Assembly: GCA_026706895.1 (NCBI GenBank)
Contig: JAPOXW010000029.1
Location: 61,475 to 125,474 of the forward strand
DNA length: 64,000 nt
Direction of reading: 5' to 3'
From: Gammaproteobacteria bacterium
GTDB taxonomy: Bacteria; Pseudomonadota; Gammaproteobacteria; Poriferisulfidales; Poriferisulfidaceae
Shown here: positions 18,236-26,764 of the stretch, piece by piece
How positions within the stretch are numbered: the first letter of the stretch is position 1
How the letters are laid out: the number at the start of each line of letters is the position of its first letter
Translations under genes and position numbers: made by a program
The notes under the pieces: generated by a model
The model's input: only the letters and a program-made list of their open reading frames with translations
Database searches by the model: none
What the model was told of the DNA's origin: nothing

Positions 18236-19181
18236 TTATCTACGCTGGTTTTTTGGATCATTCGGATTCCGAAAGTTTTTCGGATCCATTTTGCAATCGC
18301 TTGGTGTGCTATTGGTGTTTGACAAGATAGTAGAACGGTACAGCCAAAACAACGACTGGCTGGAATTTTGGGTTGGGCTAATTGGCCATATGTGGACATT
18401 ATGGGTGGTCATAATTATTGGTTTGGCAATGGGTCTCTTTCGTGCATGGCCTCGCAATAGAGTCGGTGCACGAATACAAGGAAAAGATGTTGATGTTGAA
18501 GTGAGAATTAAAAATATTTTTTCTTCAAGTGACGCAATGGTTGTGGGATGCAATACAACTTTTGATATAAGGGGAAAAATTATCTCTGAGAGAAGTATCC
18601 AAGGCCAATGTGCAAAACGATACTTTAACGGAGAGGAGAGTTTTGCGCAGAAAATCACAAAAGCTTTGAGAAATGTAGCCCCTCTCGGGACGCAAGAGGA
18701 GGGAGCAAACAACGATCATGTGGAATACGAAATGGGAACTACAATTGCTGTCATTGGTAGGCTCCGGAAAAGATTTAGTGAAATGGAACGGAAGATATAC
18801 TTAGTTGCAATCGCTAGGATAAATGATTATGGAGCAGCAACGGCAGATGACACAGAATTTCTTGGCGCACTGCCCAAAATGTGGGAGGAAATCCGAACTA
18901 AGGGAGGGATGGAAAATCTTGACTGTCCAATTCTTGGATCTGGTTTTTCACGATTAAAGATGAATCGCCAGCAATTAATTGATGAATTGATTCGCTCATT
19001 TATTGCAGCCACGCACGAAGGCAAATTGACAGAAAAAATCACTTTTTACATTTCACCGAGCGATTTTATGAAGGGTAGTCTTGAGATGAAGAAGATTAGC
19101 CGATTCCTTGAGCACGAATGTGAGCGGCTTCCCGTCCCGTCTGCCGCAGTTCCTCCGGATGGAATTCCTTTAACTTCTTAA
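18216..19181 (+). CDS. thsA: TM-macro effector (type II Thoeris ThsA-like)
   Basis: This 321-residue protein has two hydrophobic segments near the N terminus (about 18-38 and 56-78). A soluble domain beginning around residue 95 contains VRIKNIFSSSDAMVVGCNTTFD, VEYEMGTTIAVIG, FLGALPKMWEEIRTKGGMENLDCPILGSGFSRL and KITFYISPSDF. This is the arrangement of the membrane-anchored macro-like (DUF6430) effectors paired with TIR proteins in type II Thoeris. On binding the TIR-made signal they are thought to damage the membrane and stop phage growth. The 20-bp overlap with the TIR gene supports joint expression. The pairing gives much of the confidence. Confidence 0.78.
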   Translation: MNVLDCSYLRWFFGSFGFRKFFGSILQSLGVLLVFDKIVERYSQNNDWLEFWVGLIGHMWTLWVVIIIGLAMGLFRAWPRNRVGARIQGKDVDVEVRIKNIFSSSDAMVVGCNTTFDIRGKIISERSIQGQCAKRYFNGEESFAQKITKALRNVAPLGTQEEGANNDHVEYEMGTTIAVIGRLRKRFSEMERKIYLVAIARINDYGAATADDTEFLGALPKMWEEIRTKGGMENLDCPILGSGFSRLKMNRQQLIDELIRSFIAATHEGKLTEKITFYISPSDFMKGSLEMKKISRFLEHECERLPVPSAAVPPDGIPLTS

Positions 19182-19209
19182 AAAATATTTCTTCTTCTGT
19201 CGCAGAGTT

Positions 19210-19629
19210 TTATAGTTCGGGAAAATCAATATCGTGCCTTTTTGCAAAATGCTTCATTTCACAGAAAGTTTCTGGGCCTGACTTCATCCGATGAAGATTC
19301 TGCACAAAGTTTTCATAATTGACTATGGCGCGAATATTTTCTTCTAAGTAATTTTCCAGCATTTCTTTGGAGGCGTTCCCAACGATCTTATATCTGTGCA
19401 AATGGCATGCCCCTTCGATTAAATTTAAAAGTTCACAAAATTCATAATACTTGCGGCTTTCCTCAGCATCTAGAAAATGTCGCCAAGCGCGGGAAAATCG
19501 TGCAACTAAGTCATAATAGGTGGAATAGTCAATACTCCGAGTATGCAATTGGAAAGTGCGTATAGCGACGACTAGTGTACCTATAAGCACGGCTAGCATC
19601 CCGACATTAATCCAGTTACCGATCGTCAT
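19210..19629 (-). CDS. Small single-TM protein of unknown function
   Basis: This 139-residue protein from ATG 19629 has an N-terminal hydrophobic helix (GMLAVLIGTLVVAIRTF, about 10-26) and a helical cytoplasmic region rich in aromatic and charged residues (YYDLVARFSRAWRHFLDA; YYEFCELLNLIEGACHLHRY). I do not recognise a named family. A TTG 21 bp upstream is a possible alternative start. It converges with the Thoeris effector (28-bp gap) and lies inside the defence island. No clear Shine-Dalgarno is seen. Confidence 0.5.
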   Translation of the reverse strand: MTIGNWINVGMLAVLIGTLVVAIRTFQLHTRSIDYSTYYDLVARFSRAWRHFLDAEESRKYYEFCELLNLIEGACHLHRYKIVGNASKEMLENYLEENIRAIVNYENFVQNLHRMKSGPETFCEMKHFAKRHDIDFPEL

Positions 19630-19639
19630 GGCTACTGTG

Positions 19640-19655
19640 ACTAGTTTCAACTAGT
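19640..19655. repeat. Perfect inverted repeat upstream of the small TM gene
   Basis: ACTAGTT and AACTAGT arms are separated by two bases, just 5' of the 139-aa gene. It could be an operator or a small hairpin; function unknown. Confidence 0.35.
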
Positions 19656-19684
19656 TCGTGTTGCCACAGTCAATCTTTACTCCT

Positions 19685-19876
19685 CTATGGTTTTCCATTT
19701 TGCTTTTCATCAACCCCGGTTCTGTACTTAGGTTTTTCACCTTGGGCTCTGCTTGAATTTTGGTTGACTTGTCCTCGGTTAGGCCGATTAATCATGCCAG
19801 CTTGATGTGAGGTTGTAAGAGATCTTTTACCTTGTACGGGCACAGGTGGGTTTGCATTCTGATTTTTTTCGCTCAT
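19685..19876 (-). CDS. Small hydrophilic protein, 63 aa, unknown
   Basis: This basic, Asn/Gln/Pro-rich and probably disordered polypeptide starts MSEKNQNANPPVPVQGKRSL. It has an AGGAGAA Shine-Dalgarno five bases before the ATG, the main argument that it is real. It lies between the 139-aa membrane protein and the restriction endonuclease, all on the minus strand. No family is recognised. Confidence 0.4.
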   Translation of the reverse strand: MSEKNQNANPPVPVQGKRSLTTSHQAGMINRPNRGQVNQNSSRAQGEKPKYRTGVDEKQNGKP

Positions 19877-20005
19877 GAAACTTCTCCTATTCTGTTTTTA
19901 GAATCTGTAGAAACGGATATGGGCACATTGCCAACTAAGCATATGTATAGATTTGGAATATTGCGGCATATGTCGTCAAGCATATAACTCCCCTTTCTCA
20001 TTTTC

Positions 20006-21064
20006 TCATAGACCAGATAACAAAGAACGCCATACTTCGCGGTGTCTATGTTCGGCGCGCCTGTCGAGTTCTAAGCCCACCTCTTTCAGAAGCTGTACTC
20101 TCCATTCTTCATCAAGTAGAACAAATGAAGCCCTAACAAGCATTTTTATATCCATCTTATGGACATTCAGGCCTGATGCCCATGTGTCTCTCATTCTGAA
20201 TTCTATAGAATTTTGGTCTACTTCCCGAACTCCCGGAGCAGCAAACAGGAAATTCGACAAATCCTCTTCGCTTGCGCGAACTTTCCCAACGGCAGCTCGT
20301 ACATCTGCCAGAGTTAATTCTCTGTCTTTGACTTCGACAACTAGCAGGATTTTGTCGTCCGCGTCATAGCACATGACGTCCCCAGGCATGCCACGTGCAG
20401 CATCGGCCTCGTTCAACCCTTGAGACACTACTTTCGAGAACAATGAAAATGCTTTCCCCAGAACCCGCATTAATGCGGTGGTTGTGACGAGAGGTCGCAA
20501 GCCTTGACTAGGTTCATCCAGAAACGACTCCAATATATGAATTAAATCGTGCATGCTGATTCGAGCTGGAATTGGGTATTCGAATTTTTGTGTAGCAAGT
20601 CTGCGTGCCAAACTTCGTAGGCAACGTCTGAAAATGTCTTTAATGACTTCCGGTTCTTTCTCGCTCAAGTCTGAAAAAAATCTCACTAAGTCATCCCACT
20701 CTTTTTTGCCTTTGACATTAGGCATATCATGGGTGAGGCAAACGCGACGCAATGGCTTACTCGCATAGGGTTCAGCACTGGTTCCCAGAACATCGTGGTT
20801 ATCAGCGACCCAAGGAACGATTACTTTTGTTGAAAAACTTCGAGCATCCCATGCCCCTTTCTCACCAGACCCGCTTTGCAAATACAGCAAACTTCTCGAG
20901 TGATCCGCAATTTTGCCAAGTAACTGGGTTACGAATGCATATCTCAGTGAAACGAATTTCGAATTAACAAATCTATCTATTTCTGGATCAGGACTACTTG
21001 GTTCCTCGGCAAGGATGCCCCGCCATTCCACATCCAACCATTGGCGCACCTCTTGCGGATTCAT
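20006..21064 (-). CDS. SacI-family type II restriction endonuclease
   Basis: This 352-residue protein resembles the SacI restriction endonuclease family. The nuclease core is visible as GMPGDVMCYD (Asp229) followed by LLVVEVKDREL (Glu244, Lys246), a PD-(D/E)xK active site. The N-terminal part has DARSFSTKVIVPW, and THDMPNVKGKKEWDDLVRFF. It lies 12 bp downstream of a DNA adenine methylase on the same strand, forming a restriction-modification pair. Recognition sequence cannot be read from the protein; SacI itself cuts GAGCTC, but the partner methylase here is adenine-type. AT-rich codons suggest acquisition. Confidence 0.75.
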   Translation of the reverse strand: MNPQEVRQWLDVEWRGILAEEPSSPDPEIDRFVNSKFVSLRYAFVTQLLGKIADHSRSLLYLQSGSGEKGAWDARSFSTKVIVPWVADNHDVLGTSAEPYASKPLRRVCLTHDMPNVKGKKEWDDLVRFFSDLSEKEPEVIKDIFRRCLRSLARRLATQKFEYPIPARISMHDLIHILESFLDEPSQGLRPLVTTTALMRVLGKAFSLFSKVVSQGLNEADAARGMPGDVMCYDADDKILLVVEVKDRELTLADVRAAVGKVRASEEDLSNFLFAAPGVREVDQNSIEFRMRDTWASGLNVHKMDIKMLVRASFVLLDEEWRVQLLKEVGLELDRRAEHRHREVWRSLLSGL

Positions 21065-21076
21065 AAAACACCCTAA

Positions 21077-21979
21077 CTAGAAGTTCAACCACAGCGACTC
21101 TTGGCGCGGTTTTCGTACCGAATGACACAGACGTTCTGGAGCATCTATACGACGCCAATCTCTGTACAGATCATCGTATAAATCCGTGCGGTAACCAGAG
21201 AGAATAGCTCGCCCTCTAATTTTCTGGAGAGTTTTCGCGAGGTCTCTGTGTTGGTTGTCCGTCATTTCGTATTTGTAAGCAGAAGCATCACCGCGGGCAG
21301 AATGTGTATACGGTGGGTCTAAATAAAACACAGTTTCACGGGTGTCATACCTTCGAATCACATCAAGTGCGGGAGCATTTTCAATCTGCACTCTCTGAAA
21401 GCGTTGCGCAACTTCGGGAAGATTTTCGATCGATCCCAACCACCGAGAGACAGCCCCAGCCATTCCGGCGCGCGATGTCAGAACGCAATGCGCCCAACGT
21501 CCTTCGCTGCTTTTTTGCGCCAATCCGGTCCTTGTCTGCCGGGCGCGAATGTAGAATCTTCGGGCCCGCTCAAGTTTTGATAAATTTGCTTCATGTTTGC
21601 AGGCTATGACTAGTTCTTCCCGGGAGAAGGGAGTCAGGCTGATTGCTTTAATGAGTTTAGATTCCTGATTGCGGAGTGTTTGGAAAAAATTGACCAACTC
21701 TGAGTCAATGTCATTGTAGGTTTCCACTGGATATGGAGGAAGGTTTATCAGCACGGCTGCCGACCCTCCATAGACATCACAAAAATGTTTTGCATCACGT
21801 GGGATGTAAGGAAGAATAAAATCTAGATGACTAAATTTTCCTCCATACCATCCGAATGCAATCAATCGTTTAGAACGACGCGTTGAACCGTGGGGAGGCA
21901 CACGGCGGCCAACCTCAGTGTTGGTTTCAGGATTTTCTTGGAGAGCCAATGGGGAGCTCAGGGAGCTAGATTCTGGCAT
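21077..21979 (-). CDS. D12-class N6-adenine DNA methyltransferase
   Basis: This 300-residue Dam-like methylase has FGWYGGK (42-48) for AdoMet binding, the VYGGSAAVLINLPP block, and the catalytic DPPY (221-224) with a C-terminal RAILSGYRTDLYDDLY. It probably protects host DNA from the SacI-like nuclease encoded 12 bp downstream. In D12 enzymes AdoMet motif I is usually F-x-G-S/G-G after YxGGK, as seen here. It is the promoter-proximal gene of the pair. A stand-alone regulatory methylase is less likely given the partner. Confidence 0.86.
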   Translation of the reverse strand: MPESSSLSSPLALQENPETNTEVGRRVPPHGSTRRSKRLIAFGWYGGKFSHLDFILPYIPRDAKHFCDVYGGSAAVLINLPPYPVETYNDIDSELVNFFQTLRNQESKLIKAISLTPFSREELVIACKHEANLSKLERARRFYIRARQTRTGLAQKSSEGRWAHCVLTSRAGMAGAVSRWLGSIENLPEVAQRFQRVQIENAPALDVIRRYDTRETVFYLDPPYTHSARGDASAYKYEMTDNQHRDLAKTLQKIRGRAILSGYRTDLYDDLYRDWRRIDAPERLCHSVRKPRQESLWLNF

Positions 21980-22142
21980 CTTTTATGCCTTATTAAGCCT
22001 GCTGTGCTATGGCAGAACCTTCCAGAATCATCTCTGTTCATATCGACTCTAAGAGGGTATTTTGGGCAAAAAGTAATATGGCATAAAACGTAGGGTCTGT
22101 CCATTTTTACGACATTTTTAGGGTTTAAGATTTTCTGTTAGC

Positions 22143-23378
22143 TCAGGTCACGGCGCCCTTGAGCGCCAGCACCACATCCATGACATTGGTGCCGGTCGGT
22201 CCGGTGGTAACCAGTGCGCCCACGTCGGCAAGGTAACTTCCGGCATCGGCGCGCGCCAGCGCTTGTTTGGCATCCAGCCCTGATTCCTGACCGTGCAGCA
22301 CTGTCCCGCCGTCGACTTCTCCACCGGCATCTTCAGTCGGGCCGTCCGTGCCGTCCGTGCCGCAGGCGAGCAGCCGGATGCCCTTGACGCCTTCCAGCGC
22401 CGTGGCCGCAGCCAGGGCAAGGTGCTGGTTGCGTCCGCCTCGCCCCGGGTTTTCTGGCAGCCGGACGGTGGTTTCACCGCCCCAGATGTGCACGCCTGGG
22501 GGCGTATCTATCTGCTTCAAATACTCCGCCAGCGCCACTCCTGTCTTCCCGGCTTCATCTTCCAGGAATTCCGGATGCCGATGCACCGGGAATCCGAGTT
22601 CTTCCGCTCGGCATGCTGCCGCTTCCTTGGCATCTTCCAGCGTGGCGATGATGTGGGTCTGCAGGTGCTGGAAGGCTTCGGGCGGCGGGACCGGCATGCG
22701 CTCGGCCTTCTCGATCAGCTGGCGAGTCCCGTCGGACAAGGTCTCGGGCAGGACTTCGCCGCGCACCGCGGTCAGCGGGCCGGATCCGATCACGGCCGGG
22801 TCGTCCCCGGGCACGTCCGAAATCATCAGCGCGCAGGTGGAGCGTCCATCGAGATAGTGCGCAAGGCGCCCGCCCTTGATGCAGGAAATGGAACGGCGCA
22901 CGGCGTTCATTTCGGTGATGGCCAGCCCCTCGGCCAGCAGCTGCTCGGTCAGTTCTCTCAGCCCCTGCAGGTCCAAATTGGGTGCCAGCACTTCGACCAG
23001 GCTGGAGGCACCGCCCGAGATCAGCGCAAGGAAGCAGGCGTCAGCGGGGGCCTCGCCCAGAAACTCCACCAGCCGCTGACCGGCCCGGAGGCTGGCGTCC
23101 CCCGGCACCGGATGGTCGGACTCGACGCATTCGATCTGAGAAAAACCGTTCAGTTCGTCGTCCAGATGCCCGTGCTTGGTGATGACCAGCCCGTGCCGGG
23201 GCGCCGGCCGTGCACGCAGTGCGCCGAGAGTCATCGCCGATGCGGCCTTTCCGAACGCGATCACGTGGTCGTACTCGACCTCCGGGTGTCGATCCAGCCA
23301 TTGGGCCACGGCTTCCGTGCCGCGCACCCGGGCCAGGGAGGCTTCCAGAATGTCCTGGAGCAGCGAATCAGCGCTCAT
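22143..23378 (-). CDS. gckA: Glycerate 2-kinase (GckA/TtuD, MOFRL family)
   Basis: This 411-residue member of the DUF4147/MOFRL family phosphorylates glycerate to 2-phosphoglycerate; older annotations read hydroxypyruvate reductase TtuD. Landmarks are VIAFGKAASAM, ESDHPVPGDASLRAG, LALISGGASSLVEVLAP, SDVPGDDPAVIGSGP, and the C-terminal GGRNQHLALAAA and ACGTDGTDGPTEDAGG. The start overlaps the L,D-transpeptidase stop by four bases, so it is the last gene of the purF operon. It borders the defence island. Confidence 0.9.
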   Translation of the reverse strand: MSADSLLQDILEASLARVRGTEAVAQWLDRHPEVEYDHVIAFGKAASAMTLGALRARPAPRHGLVITKHGHLDDELNGFSQIECVESDHPVPGDASLRAGQRLVEFLGEAPADACFLALISGGASSLVEVLAPNLDLQGLRELTEQLLAEGLAITEMNAVRRSISCIKGGRLAHYLDGRSTCALMISDVPGDDPAVIGSGPLTAVRGEVLPETLSDGTRQLIEKAERMPVPPPEAFQHLQTHIIATLEDAKEAAACRAEELGFPVHRHPEFLEDEAGKTGVALAEYLKQIDTPPGVHIWGGETTVRLPENPGRGGRNQHLALAAATALEGVKGIRLLACGTDGTDGPTEDAGGEVDGGTVLHGQESGLDAKQALARADAGSYLADVGALVTTGPTGTNVMDVVLALKGAVT

Positions 23379-23947
23379 GGCAGAATCAGCACCAGCGTGT
23401 CGACGGAGACCCGGGCGAACAATTCAATCACATCGATGCCGCGCATGCGGACACAGCCGATCGAGGCGGCTTGGCCGATCAGGCCTTCTTCATGGGTTCC
23501 GTGGATGTAGATGTAGCGTTGGTGAGAATCCATGTCCCCGTCCTTGTTGACGCCGGGTTCGAGCCCGTCCAGCCACAGGATGCGCGTCGTGATGCATTCG
23601 CGGCCGGTCGCACGCGGTTCCGTCTCGATCTCGGCTGCTTCCGACTGGGCGACCCGGCCCTTGAAAACCGTATGCAAGGCGGCATCGTCGCCGATGCATT
23701 CCGCGATCCGGTGCGCACCGGTCGGGGTCTTCATGCTGTCGTTCTGCCCGCCGATGCCGTAGCGGGAGGTCGAGACGGGCCAGGAACGGATCACTTGATC
23801 CTCTTCGAGCAGGTGCAGGGCCTGTTCGCGAATGCTGATCAGGCACATCGGGCGGGATTGGCATTGCGGGAAGCGTTGGCGCGCCTCCGCCGCCCGTGCC
23901 AGGTCTTCGGCCGTGGGATCGGCCACAGGAGGCAGGGCAGGGCACAT
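23375..23947 (-). CDS. L,D-transpeptidase (YkuD domain)
   Basis: This YkuD-fold protein (190 residues) has PVSTSRYGIGGQNDSMKTPTG and the catalytic signature HGTHEEGLIGQAASIGCVRM with the nucleophilic cysteine. Such enzymes form 3-3 cross-links or anchor proteins to peptidoglycan. No signal peptide is evident, which is odd for a periplasmic enzyme. A shorter start at MCLISIREQAL (about 33 codons in) would remove the N-terminal extension but also lacks an export signal. It starts 3 bp after the purF stop and overlaps gckA. Confidence 0.85.
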   Translation of the reverse strand: MCPALPPVADPTAEDLARAAEARQRFPQCQSRPMCLISIREQALHLLEEDQVIRSWPVSTSRYGIGGQNDSMKTPTGAHRIAECIGDDAALHTVFKGRVAQSEAAEIETEPRATGRECITTRILWLDGLEPGVNKDGDMDSHQRYIYIHGTHEEGLIGQAASIGCVRMRGIDVIELFARVSVDTLVLILP

Positions 23948-23950
23948 GGC

Positions 23951-25447
23951 CTAGGCTGCCCGGTTCTGGGGGCTGGGGTCTCGAGTGTCGGTCCCGGAAC
24001 GCCGGCGCAAGGCCAGTTCGTCCAGGTAGCCGTCCGGTACGCCGGTCACGTAATCCCCGGTAAATACGGAGCAGTCGAAATTCTGGAGTTCGGGGTTTCC
24101 GTCCTGAACCGCGGCGATCAGGTCCGGCAGGTCTTGGTAGATCAGGCGGTCGGCGCCGATGGCCTCGCACACTTCGGAAATATTGCGCCCATGCGCGATC
24201 AGTTCCTCGGCGCTCGGCATGTCGATGCCGTAGACGTTGGGGTAGCGGATCGGCGGCGAGGCGGAGCAGAAATAGACTTTTCGGGCTCCGGCATCCCGTG
24301 CCATCTGCACGATTTCGCGCGACGTGGTGCCGCGCACGATCGAATCGTCGACCAGCAGGACGTTGGTGCCTTCGTACTCATTGCGGATCGGGTTGAGCTT
24401 GCGCCGCACGGACTGACGGCGGACCTGCGCCTCGGGCATGATGAAGGTCCGGCCGATGTAGCGGTTCTTGATGAAGCCCTCGCGATAGGGGCGGTTCAGC
24501 CGGTAGGCCATCTCCAGCGCCGCGGTGCGGCTGGTGTCGGGGATCGGGATGATCACGTCGATGTCGTGATCGGGCCACTCCCGCAGGATCTTGTTCGCCA
24601 GGCGCTTTCCCATGCGCATCCGCGAGCGCTGCACGGAAACCCCGTTCATCACCGAATCCGGCCGGGCGAAGTAGACGTACTCGAAGATGCAGGGCGCATA
24701 GGTTTCCCGGCTTCCGCAGATTTCGCTGTGCACCGTGCCGTCCAGGCTGATGAACAGGGCCTCGCCGGGTGCGAGGTCGCGTTCCAGGGTGAAGCCCAGC
24801 ATGTCCAGCGCCACGCTTTCGGAGGCGACGATGTGTTCGGGTCCTTCGTCGGTGTCCCGGGTGCCGTACACCAGCGGGCGGATGCCGTAGGGGTCGCGAA
24901 ACGCCAGGACCCCCCAGTCGGCGATCAGGCACACCGCCGCGTACGCGCCGATGCAGCGACGGTTGACTCCCCGAACGGCCTGGAACAGTTCCTGCGGGTC
25001 GCGCGTGGTCGGTTCGGGCCGGGCCAGCAGTTCGTGCGCGAGGACGTTGAGCAGGATTTCGGAGTCGGATTCCGTGTTGATGTGGCGCCGGTCCTCGCGG
25101 AACAGTTCCTGCCGCAACGCTTCGGTGTTCACCAGGTTGCCGTTGTGCCCGAGCGCGATGCCGTAGGGGGAGTTGACGTATAGCGGCTGCGCTTCTTCGG
25201 ATTTTTCCGTCCCGGCGGTGGGGTAGCGCAGGTGGCCGATGCCGGCTTCGCCGCGCAGGCGCAGCAGCCTCTTGCCGCGGAACACGTCGCGGACCAGGCC
25301 GTTGCCCCGCAGCTGATGCAGCCGCCCCTCGCGGTCGTAGGTGGTCAGCCCCGCGGCGTCCTGGCCCCGGTGCTGCAGCACGTTCAACCCTTCATGCAGG
25401 TCCTGCGCGACGGGCCGATGGCTGACAATGCCGATGAGTCCACACAT
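23951..25447 (-). CDS. purF: Amidophosphoribosyltransferase
   Basis: PurF makes 5-phosphoribosylamine from PRPP and glutamine, the first committed step of purine synthesis. The 498-residue protein begins MCGLIGIVSH, with Cys2 as the N-terminal glutaminase nucleophile. It has the LGHNGNLVN block and the PRPP-binding NVLLVDDSIVRGTT. The position after cvpA (5-bp gap) is the classic gammaproteobacterial order. Confidence 0.97.
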   Translation of the reverse strand: MCGLIGIVSHRPVAQDLHEGLNVLQHRGQDAAGLTTYDREGRLHQLRGNGLVRDVFRGKRLLRLRGEAGIGHLRYPTAGTEKSEEAQPLYVNSPYGIALGHNGNLVNTEALRQELFREDRRHINTESDSEILLNVLAHELLARPEPTTRDPQELFQAVRGVNRRCIGAYAAVCLIADWGVLAFRDPYGIRPLVYGTRDTDEGPEHIVASESVALDMLGFTLERDLAPGEALFISLDGTVHSEICGSRETYAPCIFEYVYFARPDSVMNGVSVQRSRMRMGKRLANKILREWPDHDIDVIIPIPDTSRTAALEMAYRLNRPYREGFIKNRYIGRTFIMPEAQVRRQSVRRKLNPIRNEYEGTNVLLVDDSIVRGTTSREIVQMARDAGARKVYFCSASPPIRYPNVYGIDMPSAEELIAHGRNISEVCEAIGADRLIYQDLPDLIAAVQDGNPELQNFDCSVFTGDYVTGVPDGYLDELALRRRSGTDTRDPSPQNRAA

Positions 25448-25452
25448 GACGA

Positions 25453-26070
25453 CTACTCGGGGAGCGCCTCCGAGATTGTCTCAGAAACTGTCTCGGAAAC
25501 CGTCTCGGCAAGTATTTCCGAAGATCCCGGGTAGTGGAACAGGTCCTGCCAGTCCTCGGGCATCCATTCGATGACCTGCTGGGCGGCTTCGACGAAGTAG
25601 GGGATCAGCGTTGACTCTTTCCAGAACCCTGCTTCGGGAATCGCGGTGGTGCCGGCGATCAGCACCAGCACCAGCACCAGCAGGCCGCCGCGCAGCAGCC
25701 CGAACAGGAACCCCATGACCCGGTCGCTGCGCTTCAGGACACCGCTGCTCTTGTCCTTGGACATCCGGGTGAACAGCCGGTGCAGTTGCGACACCACGAC
25801 GAAGGTGAGGAGGAACAGCACGATCCCGGCGACCGGCGCGTGAAACCCGGTGAGGCCATAGGTGCGCTCGCCGAGGGTGACCTCGTCGAACAGTTCGGGC
25901 ACGAACTGCGCCCCGAACTCGGCGAACTGGAAGGCCACGATGAGCCCCACCACCCAGGCCAGGATGGTGACCAGTTCCTCGGCGAAACCGCGCAGCCAGC
26001 TCAGGATGCCGGAGACCAGGATGATCAGTGCGATCACCACGTCGATCAGGGTGGCGCCGAGAATGGTCAT
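25453..26070 (-). CDS. cvpA: CvpA family inner-membrane protein
   Basis: This 205-residue protein has four hydrophobic segments and the family motif LIILVSGILSWLRGFAEELV near the N terminus. CvpA is linked to colicin V production and envelope stress; its exact function is uncertain. The last 20 or so residues form an ETVS/ETIS repeat encoded by 12-bp direct repeats (25472-25519), absent in typical CvpA. The gene overlaps dedD by four bases and precedes purF. Confidence 0.92.
   Translation of the reverse strand: MTILGATLIDVVIALIILVSGILSWLRGFAEELVTILAWVVGLIVAFQFAEFGAQFVPELFDEVTLGERTYGLTGFHAPVAGIVLFLLTFVVVSQLHRLFTRMSKDKSSGVLKRSDRVMGFLFGLLRGGLLVLVLVLIAGTTAIPEAGFWKESTLIPYFVEAAQQVIEWMPEDWQDLFHYPGSSEILAETVSETVSETISEALPE
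25472..25519 (-). repeat. 12-bp tandem repeats in the 3' end of cvpA
   Basis: About four imperfect 12-base units (core GTCTCG on the plus strand) encode the C-terminal ETVSETVSETIS stretch of CvpA. Length could vary by slippage while keeping frame. Confidence 0.6.
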
Positions 26071-26555
26071 GGTTGCCGCACGACCCAGCCCTGGTGCACT
26101 TCTGTGAGGTTCTTCTTGGCCTTGATGCCTTTCAGCACGTGTTCAGCCGCCTGCCGGCTGGGATAGGGGCCGACCCAGATGCGCTGGTGGGTCTTGCCGT
26201 CGGATATTTCTTTCGCGAACAGGTTGGTGCGATAGCCCGCCTGGCGCATGGTGTCTCGGATCTCGGTGGCCTTGGCGGCGTTCCGGAACCGGCCGACCTG
26301 GACATACCACTTGTCCTTCGGCGCCAGACCCGCGGGTTCCCCGGCGTCCGGACCGGGCATGGCCTGGACCTCCGGCGCGTTCATGTCGGCGGGAAATGTC
26401 TGGTGGGTAAAGACCAGCTCCTTCGGCGCGGCGACATCCTGCAGCGGCCGGACCAGGTCGGGACGTTGCGTGTCGAGCAGCATCGGGATCACTAGAACCC
26501 CAATGAGAATGAGCAAAACGGCGCCGAGGAGCCGTTGTTTGAGTGCGAGTTCCAA
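26067..26555 (-). CDS. dedD: SPOR-domain membrane protein (DedD-like)
   Basis: This 162-residue protein has one N-terminal membrane anchor (RLLGAVLLILIGVLVIPMLL) and a C-terminal SPOR domain (WYVQVGRFRNAAKATEIRD to WVGPYPSRQAAEHVLKGI). SPOR domains bind denuded glycan strands at the division septum, and DedD takes part in cell constriction. It is separated from folC by an inserted AbiE module, whereas normally folC, dedD, cvpA and purF are contiguous. Confidence 0.9.
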   Translation of the reverse strand: MELALKQRLLGAVLLILIGVLVIPMLLDTQRPDLVRPLQDVAAPKELVFTHQTFPADMNAPEVQAMPGPDAGEPAGLAPKDKWYVQVGRFRNAAKATEIRDTMRQAGYRTNLFAKEISDGKTHQRIWVGPYPSRQAAEHVLKGIKAKKNLTEVHQGWVVRQP

Positions 26556-26764
26556 CGCCAGAAATCGGGAGCTGTCGCGGGGAGGCCATTATAGCCTTTT
26601 AGCGGGGGTTTTGCCGGTTCTTGGGCGGCTTCTAGCAGTGTATCGTTCCGGAATTTGCGTCGATGGTGTGCCTTTTTTCATCCAAAAGGCTATTTCAGCG
26701 TATTGCTGAAAACCGCGTAAAAAATGAAATCCGCCGAATCGGGAGTCGTCCCGACTTGATAGTC
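26556..26764. other. Intergenic gap between abiEii and dedD
   Basis: No gene is visible in these 209 bp. A TTTCAGC / GCTGAAA inverted repeat with a 5-base loop lies at 26693-26711 and may end abiE transcription, though no strong U-tract follows. The gap must also contain the promoter for dedD-cvpA-purF if the inserted AbiE genes uncouple them from folC. Confidence 0.4.

Noticed and set aside
22083..22142. Insertion-sequence remnant at the right edge of the defence island
   Set aside because: The T-rich stretch looked like a mobile-element end, but I found no inverted repeat, target duplication or transposase fragment.
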